Source of the DNA: CAZGSV01 sp964528605
Lineage (GTDB): Bacteria > Armatimonadota > Zipacnadia > CAZGSV01
Direction of reading: 5' to 3'
Length of the DNA stretch: 7,410 bases
NCBI GenBank assembly: GCA_964528605.1
Contig: CAZGSV010000140.1
Coordinates: forward strand, 1 to 7,410
Shown: positions 1 to 4,845 of the stretch, one piece after another
Numbering within the stretch: position 1 is the first letter of the stretch
Layout: the number at the start of each line of letters is the position of its first letter
Notes under the pieces: generated by a model
Told to the model about the DNA's origin: nothing
The model's database searches: none
The model's input: the letters and a program-made list of their open reading frames with translations, nothing else
Made by a program: the position numbers and the translations under genes

Positions 1-1
1 C

Positions 2-163
2 ACCGCTACCCTCGGGCCTGACCAACTTTCCGCCGATAGCCTGATCGTGGACGGCGTGCGGCGTCGCGCCGCCTTCAACGGCGATGTGAAGATCGTCTTC
101 GAGCCCGAAAGCGCGGAGGCCCGTCTGGCTGCGTTGCGCCGCCCAGGAGGTAGAAGAGGATGA
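2..163 (+). CDS. C-terminal fragment of an LptC/OstA-like LPS-transport protein (5' end outside window)
   Basis: An open frame runs from the window edge to TGA at 161-163 and gives 53 residues. The visible part reads like the last beta hairpin of the LptC/OstA fold: LSADSLIVDGVRRRAAFNGD then VKIVF, matching the family pattern of [S/T]AD, a hydrophobic stretch, then GNV or GDV plus a hydrophobic strand. A charged, Arg-rich tail follows. In the Lpt pathway LptC is the membrane-anchored periplasmic protein that takes LPS from the LptBFG transporter and passes it to LptA. The stop overlaps the next start codon as ATGA, and the downstream gene is LptA-like, which favours LptC. Any N-terminal membrane anchor lies outside the window. 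The alternative is another OstA-domain protein, because the fold is shared. The assignment to this superfamily is reasonable; LptC specifically is inferred from position. Confidence 0.55.
   Translation, partial: TATLGPDQLSADSLIVDGVRRRAAFNGDVKIVFEPESAEARLAALRRPGGRRG
145..150 (+). promoter_or_regulatory. Shine-Dalgarno site of the lptA-like gene
   Basis: AGGAGG lies 9 bases before ATG at 160, inside the end of the preceding coding region. It fixes the start at 160. With the ATGA stop/start overlap it suggests translation coupled to the upstream gene. Confidence 0.8.
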
Positions 164-1245
164 GTCGGCGTTGGCTGCTGTTCGTGATCCTCGGCCTCAG
201 CCTCGGCCTCGCCGGGGCCCAGCAGGCCACGCCGCCTACCGGGGATAAGTCGTCCGAGCCCAAGAAGCGCCGCGTCGAGATCAGCGCCGACCACCTCACT
301 TATGACGACCGCGCCGGCCTCTGGACCCTTGACGGCAACGTCGTCATCAAGCAGGAGGACGTCACCCTCTTCGCCCCCTCCGTGCGCTACAACGCCGACC
401 AGAAGAAGGCCTGGGCCGAAGGCCAGTGGAAGATCGTTGACACCCACCGCGAGACCATCAAGACAACGGAGCCTCCGGCTGAACAGGCCGCGCCTCCGCC
501 AACCGGCGAAGTGGCGGCCGCCCAACCGGCCGCAAGCGAAGGCCAGCCCACTCCACCCGCGGCCGAGGCCAACCCGCCCGCCGCCAAGGCGCCCGAGGAG
601 AAGACTGAGGAACTCGACGTCGAGACCACCGTCACCGGCGACAAGGTGATGGTGGACATGAACGTCAAGGTCGCCGTCATCGAAGGCCACGTAACCGTGG
701 TGCGCATGCCGCAGCCCAAAGAGAGCGCCCCGGCCGCCGGCGCCCCCGGCGCCGAGCCCGAACAGGAGAAGGAACGCGAAGACGCTAAGGCCATTAAGCG
801 CAAGAAGGCCACCCTCACCTGCGACAAACTGGAGTACTACTACGACGAGAAGCGGGCCCTCGGCACCGGCTCGGTCACCGTCAAGCAGGGGGAACGCACC
901 GCCAAGGCCGACCAGGTCGAGTTCAAGGAGAAAGAGGACCTCCTCACCGTCACGGACAATGTCGTCGTCACCGACGAGAAAGGCCAGCGCCTCGAGTGCG
1001 ACAAGGCGGTCATCAATACCGCCGACGACACCGTTGAGGCCTGGGGCATCAAGATGATCGGCTTCGTCGAGGAAGAAGAGAAGAAGCCCGCCGAAGCCCA
1101 GCCCGCTGAGACTCCGCCCGCCGAAGCCACTCCTACCCAGACCCCATCTGCGGGCACGGCCACACCGCCCGGCTCAAGCGAGACTGCCGCCCCCGCGCCG
1201 GCCACCGAGCAACCGCCCGCGCCACCCTCCACCCCGGGCTCTTAA
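160..1245 (+). CDS. lptA: Secreted LptA/OstA-like periplasmic protein with Ala/Pro-rich linkers
   Basis: This 361-residue protein begins with a signal peptide: MSRR, a hydrophobic core at about 5-17, and a likely cleavage after AGA at 18-20. The mature part has about six OstA-type beta repeats, each beginning with an AD/GD/CD turn and mostly ending in a G-x-V strand, at about 41-63, 69-92, 159-181, 219-241, 247-269 and 277-297. LptA-family proteins stack such repeats into an open beta-jellyroll that shields the lipid part of LPS across the periplasm. Unusually, Ala/Pro/Glu-rich segments separate repeats 2 and 3 (about 104-150) and 3 and 4 (about 184-214), and a Pro/Ala tail fills about 303-361. 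E. coli LptA is about 185 residues without such linkers. The only cysteines are C221 and C280, at equivalent places in two repeats. The gene ends with tandem stops TAA TAG. No lptB follows; the next gene converges. The OstA fold is well supported; the exact role as LptA is inferred from the neighbour and fold. Confidence 0.75.
   Translation: MSRRWLLFVILGLSLGLAGAQQATPPTGDKSSEPKKRRVEISADHLTYDDRAGLWTLDGNVVIKQEDVTLFAPSVRYNADQKKAWAEGQWKIVDTHRETIKTTEPPAEQAAPPPTGEVAAAQPAASEGQPTPPAAEANPPAAKAPEEKTEELDVETTVTGDKVMVDMNVKVAVIEGHVTVVRMPQPKESAPAAGAPGAEPEQEKEREDAKAIKRKKATLTCDKLEYYYDEKRALGTGSVTVKQGERTAKADQVEFKEKEDLLTVTDNVVVTDEKGQRLECDKAVINTADDTVEAWGIKMIGFVEEEEKKPAEAQPAETPPAEATPTQTPSAGTATPPGSSETAAPAPATEQPPAPPSTPGS
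469..801 (+). repeat. Low-complexity Ala/Pro/Glu-rich linkers inside the lptA-like gene
   Basis: Two low-complexity stretches encode residues about 104-150 (positions 469-609) and 184-214 (709-801). They are rich in Ala, Pro, Glu and, in the second, Lys, and flank the third OstA repeat. A similar tail covers 1066-1242. No exact tandem DNA repeat unit is visible; the bias is at the amino-acid level. They probably form flexible, disordered linkers. Confidence 0.6.
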
Positions 1246-1251
1246 TAGCCC
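1236..1251. other. Small palindrome spanning the convergent stop codons
   Basis: GGGCT (1236-1240) and AGCCC (1247-1251) form a 5-bp stem around a 6-base loop. The palindrome covers the TAA/TAG stops of the lptA-like gene and touches the last base of the lnt stop. Neither strand shows a following T run, so it is not a canonical intrinsic terminator. It might weakly act as a bidirectional end structure, or be chance in GC-rich DNA. Confidence 0.25.
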
Positions 1252-2759
1252 TACTCGGTCAGTGGTTCCGTGCGCCGTTTCCCCCGCCTGGCCACCGTGG
1301 CTACCACCAACCAAACAGCCCAGGCGACGCAGAGCACCGCCAACAGGTCGCCGATCCTGTCGTAAAGCGTCCGCGCGCCGGCCAACCGCAACTCTCTGTG
1401 CAAAGTAGCCGCTTCGAATAGCCGTGTGGGCGAGTGAATCCGCCCGCGTGTGTCTATGAAGCACGAGACGCCGGTCTTGGCGGCCCGCACCATGGGCGCG
1501 TTGTTCTCCACTGCCCGCAGCGCGCACGCAATCAGTGAGTGGTAGCCCCCCGCAGTGAAGAGAAACCAGCCGTCGTTCGTGGTGACCACCAGCAGGTTCG
1601 CGCCCAGGTTCCGCGCCTCGCGCGCCGCCCAGGGGAACAACGCCTCGAAGCAAATCATCATCCCCAGCCGCGCCCGCCCTGCCCTCAGCACCGGCGGATA
1701 CCTGCCGGGCGCGTAATCCCGCGTCGGCACCGGGTAGCGTTCGAATATCATCGCCAGTTGCTCCCGCAGCGGAACGTATTCACCGAAGACAACCAGGTGC
1801 CGTTTGTCATAGCGGCCCACCACCTCGCCGTCCGGGCCGAACAGCACCGCCGAGTTGTACTTCCTGCTCCCCTCCCTCTCCGTGCTGCCGGCGAGCACGA
1901 AGGCATTGGTGCGTCGAGCCGCCTCCTCAATCGGACGGCGCAGCGCGCGATTGCCGAGCACGCTCTCCGTGACCACCGTCTCCGGCCAGACCACCAGGTC
2001 CGTGCCACGCGGCATTGCTTCCGTGGCTCTAATGTGCTGGTCGAAGTCGTCCTCCGCGAATATGCCGCACGTGCCCGGCGGCCCCGGCTTCACTTCCGTT
2101 TGCACCACCCCAACTCGGTAGCTAGGTCCCGTCGCCTCGCGCTCTTCACCGCCCAGCCGCCACCAGCCGAAGCCGAGGCAGGCGGCGAGCAACAGAGCGG
2201 CCATCGTCACCGGCGCCGGCAGCCCTTCCCGCCCCCCCCGCCGCCGGTGCATGATCATCGCGGCAAGGCAGGCGTTCACCAGCGCCACAACGAACGAGAC
2301 GCCGAAGACCCCCGTCAGAGCCGCGCATTGCACCGGCACCAGCGGCTTCTGCTGCGAGTACCCGAGCGCGCCGATGGTATGGCCTAGCGGACCTAACGAG
2401 CGCGCCCATTCTGCCGCCGTCCAGAGCGCGGCAAACCCGAAGGTGCGCGCCCAGGTCCCGCGCCTGGCCGCGAGGCCCAGCAGCGCGCCCAACACCCAGT
2501 AGAACACCGACTGCTGTAGCACCAGCGCGGCAACCGGCAGATACCCGAATATGGCGACGAAGTGCAAGGTGCCGGTCGCGAAGGCGAGCCCGAAAACCCA
2601 GCCCGTGAGCCCCGGCCGGGGGGGGCGCGACGCCGCATACAGCCCGAAGAACGGAGCCAGCGCGACCCACGCCAGCCAGCACAAGTCCAACTTGGGGAAC
2701 GCAGCCCACAGCAGCCCGCCGCTACCCGCGGCTACCAGTACGCGCCACGCCACTCGCAT
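1251..2759 (-). CDS. lnt: Apolipoprotein N-acyltransferase
   Basis: This 502-residue inner-membrane enzyme adds the third acyl chain, taken from phospholipid, to the N-terminal cysteine of lipoproteins. That is the last step of lipoprotein maturation after Lgt and LspA. The N-terminal part to about residue 200 is a series of hydrophobic membrane segments. Residues about 215-455 form a nitrilase-like (CN hydrolase) periplasmic domain, and a last membrane segment lies at about 470-490. The catalytic triad is complete: E260 in VVWPE, K319 in YDKRHL and C370 in MICFE. The family signatures FGEYVP (E327) and TNDGWF are also present. The length matches the E. coli enzyme (about 510). It is second in an operon with the prepilin peptidase gene; ATG at 2757-2759 comes 3 bases after that gene's stop, with only a weak SD-like GGAATAGG. 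The gene holds two 8-base homopolymer tracts, C8 and G8 on its coding strand. Identification is secure. Confidence 0.95.
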   Translation of the reverse strand: MRVAWRVLVAAGSGGLLWAAFPKLDLCWLAWVALAPFFGLYAASRPPRPGLTGWVFGLAFATGTLHFVAIFGYLPVAALVLQQSVFYWVLGALLGLAARRGTWARTFGFAALWTAAEWARSLGPLGHTIGALGYSQQKPLVPVQCAALTGVFGVSFVVALVNACLAAMIMHRRRGGREGLPAPVTMAALLLAACLGFGWWRLGGEEREATGPSYRVGVVQTEVKPGPPGTCGIFAEDDFDQHIRATEAMPRGTDLVVWPETVVTESVLGNRALRRPIEEAARRTNAFVLAGSTEREGSRKYNSAVLFGPDGEVVGRYDKRHLVVFGEYVPLREQLAMIFERYPVPTRDYAPGRYPPVLRAGRARLGMMICFEALFPWAAREARNLGANLLVVTTNDGWFLFTAGGYHSLIACALRAVENNAPMVRAAKTGVSCFIDTRGRIHSPTRLFEAATLHRELRLAGARTLYDRIGDLLAVLCVAWAVWLVVATVARRGKRRTEPLTE

Positions 2760-2762
2760 CGC

Positions 2763-3614
2763 CTATTCCAGAGTGGCGTGCGACAACCACCACTCCAAGC
2801 CGCGCATCAAGGTCGGCATCCACAACAGCGCGATCAGGCCGGCCAACGCCAGCGACGGCCCCCAGGGGATCTCCTGCCGCAGGCGCACTTTCTTCAGCGC
2901 CATGCCCGCCACGCCCGCCGAGGCCCCTGCGAAAACGCCGATGAGGAAGAACATCAGAAACGGCGCCCACGGCACCGCGTAGGTCCCTACCGCGGCTGCA
3001 ATCTTCACATCCCCCAGTCCCATGGCCTCGCGCTTGTATATCTTGGTGAACACCCAGCGGATCAGCGCCAGCACCCCGCCCCCGAAAACTGCCCCTGGTA
3101 TGGACAGCGGCACCGGTATGTGGCCCGTCCAGTGGGCCGTCCCCACCGGAATGGTAAGCGGCGACTGCTCTCCCTGAACCAGTTGCAGCACGTTGAGCCC
3201 CACTCCCGCCAGCCCTATCGCCCACACCGCCTGATCCGGCACCAGAAAAGTCTCCAAGTCCGCGAAGAAGATGATGACGAGCCCGGCCATGATCACCCAG
3301 GCGAATGGGATGTGCGCGGGCGTTAGCCGGTAGTGCCACACCGCGTAGGCGAAGAGCACCCCCGTGATTCCCTCCACCATCGCGTACCGACCGGAGATGG
3401 GAGCGCCGCAGTACCGGCATTTCCGCCTGAGCAGCAGCCACGAGAGTATCGGCACCAAGTCCGCCGGCCCCAGCCGGTGGTTGCACTTGGGACAGTGCGA
3501 CGGTGGATTGACTATGGACTCGTCGCGCGGAAGACGGTGGATGCAGACGTTGAGGAAAGACCCGATCACCGTGCCGGTGATGAAGGAGATGAACAGCGCC
3601 GGAAACCAGATCAT
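2763..3614 (-). CDS. pilD: Type IV prepilin peptidase / N-methyltransferase (A24 family)
   Basis: This 283-residue integral membrane protease cleaves the short leader of type IV prepilins and pseudopilins on the cytoplasmic side and usually methylates the new N-terminus. The N-terminal signature (GSFLNVCIHRLP, residues 18-29) is followed by a cytoplasmic domain with two CxxC pairs, C41/C44 (CPKC) and C66/C69 (CRYC), which bind zinc in PilD-like enzymes and mark the bifunctional form. The two aspartates expected to be catalytic are D119 in FADLETFLVPD and D202 in GLGDVK. Multiple hydrophobic segments follow at about 80-145 and 170-270. The length is typical of the family. It is the first gene of a leftward operon, with lnt 3 bases downstream. 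ATG at 3612-3614 has no SD, but an extended -10 lies 10 bases upstream, so the mRNA may be leaderless. The substrates (type IV pilus, type II secretion or competence pseudopilins) are not in the window; GspO or ComC are naming alternatives. Confidence 0.93.
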   Translation of the reverse strand: MIWFPALFISFITGTVIGSFLNVCIHRLPRDESIVNPPSHCPKCNHRLGPADLVPILSWLLLRRKCRYCGAPISGRYAMVEGITGVLFAYAVWHYRLTPAHIPFAWVIMAGLVIIFFADLETFLVPDQAVWAIGLAGVGLNVLQLVQGEQSPLTIPVGTAHWTGHIPVPLSIPGAVFGGGVLALIRWVFTKIYKREAMGLGDVKIAAAVGTYAVPWAPFLMFFLIGVFAGASAGVAGMALKKVRLRQEIPWGPSLALAGLIALLWMPTLMRGLEWWLSHATLE

Positions 3615-3624
3615 TTGTGCCCGC

Positions 3625-3633
3625 AGTATAGCA
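3625..3633 (-). promoter_or_regulatory. Extended -10 promoter of the pilD-lnt operon, possibly giving a leaderless mRNA
   Basis: Read on the minus strand, TGCTATACT matches the extended -10 pattern TGnTATAaT. The hexamer TATACT ends 10 bases before the pilD ATG, so a start about 7 bases downstream would leave only about 3 bases of 5' leader. A -35 is poor: TTGGGC at 3649-3654 with an 18-base spacer. No SD precedes the ATG, which agrees with leaderless initiation. This is inferred from sequence only. Confidence 0.5.
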
Positions 3634-3703
3634 GAGCGCCCCTCGCCCGCCCAAGGCCGTCGTGCCCCCTCGCTCCTCCTCCCCGCCGCAGTCCGCGCCT
3701 CGG

Positions 3704-3732
3704 TTGACGCGCTTACAGCCGGTTCCTAGAAT
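3704..3732 (+). promoter_or_regulatory. Sigma70-type promoter for gfo-pheT-xer
   Basis: TTGACG (3704-3709) is followed by an exact 17-base spacer and TAGAAT (3727-3732). Each hexamer differs from consensus by one base. Transcription would start near 3739-3740, giving a leader of about 50 bases before the TTG start at 3790. It stands out in the GC-rich gap at 3615-3789. The rest of that gap is C-rich on the plus strand, with no clear operator palindrome. Confidence 0.75.
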
Positions 3733-3774
3733 GCTGCGAATCCGCTCCGCCCAGTAGACTTCTGCCCGGTCAAC

Positions 3775-3781
3775 AAGGAGG
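3775..3781 (+). promoter_or_regulatory. Shine-Dalgarno site that fixes a TTG start
   Basis: AAGGAGG sits 8 bases before TTG at 3790-3792. It is a near-perfect anti-16S match at ideal spacing and supports TTG as the start of the oxidoreductase gene. The protein from this TTG begins directly with the first Rossmann strand (RKIRVGIIGTGG). Confidence 0.85.
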
Positions 3782-3789
3782 AGAATCCG

Positions 3790-4830
3790 TTGAGGAAGAT
3801 TCGCGTAGGTATCATCGGCACCGGCGGCATCGCGCGTGGCGCGCACATGCCCGCTTACAAGCGCGTCGAGGGAGTCGAGATGGTCGCTGTCTGCGACAAG
3901 TACCCCGCAGTCGCGCAGCAAGCCGCGGCTGAGTTCGAGGTCCCCCACGTGTTCACCCGCTACCGCGACCTGCTCGCCATGGACGAGATTGAGGCCGTCA
4001 GCATTTGCACCCCTAACGCCTACCACGCCGAGCAGACTATCGCCGCGCTCGAAGCCGGCAAGCACGTCCTGGTCGAGAAGCCCATGTCCGTTACCGCCGC
4101 CGACGGCCTCGCCATGGTCAAGGCGGCCAAGAAGACCGGCAAGAAACTGCAGGTCGGCCTCAACAACCGCTTCCGCCCCGACGCCCAAGCGCTCAAGGCA
4201 TTCATCCAGGCCGGCAAACTCGGGCGCATCTACGCCGCCCGCGCCCTCTGCACCCGCCGTCGCGGCATACCCAGTTGGGGCGTCTTCACCGTCAAGAAGG
4301 AATCCGGCGGCGGCCCCCTGCTCGACCTGGGCGTCCACATCCTCGACCTCACCCTCTGGCTGATGGGCTTGCCCGAGCCCGTCTCCGTTTCCGGTGTCAC
4401 CTTCGCCGAGATCGGTATGCGCAAGCCCCCCAAAACCGGCTGGCAGTGGGATCCCAAGAAGTTCGACGTCGAGGACATGGCCGTGGCGCTCATCCGTTTC
4501 AAGAACCGCGCCGTCGTCATGCTGGAGTCCAGTTGGGCTGCCAACATCCCCGGCGGCGGCGAGTTCAACTCCATCCTCATCGGCACCGAGGCCGGCGCTC
4601 AACTTTCCCCCCTGAAGATCTTCGGCGAATACGACGGCTACATCGCTGACATCCAGCCCGAGGTGCCCCGCGACGAAGGCACCCATTACCTCTCTGCCAA
4701 GGGCTTCATCGAAGCCATCCGCAAGAACAAGCCCGTCCCCATCCCGGGCGAAGAAGCGCTCATCACCACCCGCATCCTCGACGCCGTCTATAAGAGCGCG
4801 GCCCGCGGCAAGGAAGTCCCCGTCCCCTAG
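3790..4830 (+). CDS. Gfo/Idh/MocA-family NAD(P)-dependent oxidoreductase
   Basis: This 346-residue soluble protein has the two-domain architecture of the family. Residues 1-120 form a Rossmann fold with the dinucleotide-binding turn GIIGTGGIA (7-15) and the cofactor-contacting strand ending in CD at 35-36. EKP at 96-98 supplies the conserved lysine K97. The C-terminal alpha/beta domain holds GGGPLLDLGVHILD (173-186), whose D179 and H183 sit where the family's catalytic or substrate residues lie. Members oxidise or reduce sugars, inositols and related polyols or amino sugars; the substrate cannot be told from sequence. No secretion signal is visible, so it is probably cytoplasmic. Length is normal. 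It is the first gene after the 3704-3732 promoter, and pheT begins 15 bases after its TAG stop in the same frame. Nothing in the neighbourhood names a sugar pathway. Family assignment is secure; substrate is unknown. Confidence 0.93.
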   Translation: MRKIRVGIIGTGGIARGAHMPAYKRVEGVEMVAVCDKYPAVAQQAAAEFEVPHVFTRYRDLLAMDEIEAVSICTPNAYHAEQTIAALEAGKHVLVEKPMSVTAADGLAMVKAAKKTGKKLQVGLNNRFRPDAQALKAFIQAGKLGRIYAARALCTRRRGIPSWGVFTVKKESGGGPLLDLGVHILDLTLWLMGLPEPVSVSGVTFAEIGMRKPPKTGWQWDPKKFDVEDMAVALIRFKNRAVVMLESSWAANIPGGGEFNSILIGTEAGAQLSPLKIFGEYDGYIADIQPEVPRDEGTHYLSAKGFIEAIRKNKPVPIPGEEALITTRILDAVYKSAARGKEVPVP

Positions 4831-4835
4831 AAAGG
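4829..4835 (+). promoter_or_regulatory. Likely ribosome-binding site of pheT
   Basis: AGAAAGG overlaps the end of the gfo TAG stop and matches part of the anti-16S complement AGAAAGGAGG. It leaves 10 bases to the TTG at 4846. The gfo stop is in frame only six codons upstream of that TTG, with AAA GGC CCT ACG CCG in between, so no other start is possible upstream. Confidence 0.55.
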
Positions 4836-4845
4836 CCCTACGCCG

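Noticed and set aside
1174..1653. Minus-strand open frame of 159 codons over the lptA/lnt junction
   Set aside because: It is out of frame with lnt on the same strand and antisense to lptA; Gly/Arg/Ala-rich with no domain.
1539..2387. Plus-strand open frame of 282 codons opposite lnt
   Set aside because: It is antisense to lnt, which has a full catalytic triad. The product is rich in Arg, His, Pro and Gln, a typical shadow composition, with no plausible start signal.
2562..3326. Plus-strand open frame of 254 codons opposite lnt and pilD
   Set aside because: It spans the junction of two real minus-strand genes, and its Arg/Gln/His/Pro-rich product has no motif; a shadow frame.
3634..3703. 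C-rich plus-strand stretch between the divergent promoters as a possible operator or small gene
   Set aside because: I see no palindrome, direct repeat or open frame with an SD there; the base skew alone does not support a feature.
3739..3789. T-box or phe attenuator controlling pheT
   Set aside because: The leader is only about 50 bases, precedes gfo rather than pheT, and shows no specifier loop, T-box motif, Phe-rich leader peptide or terminator.
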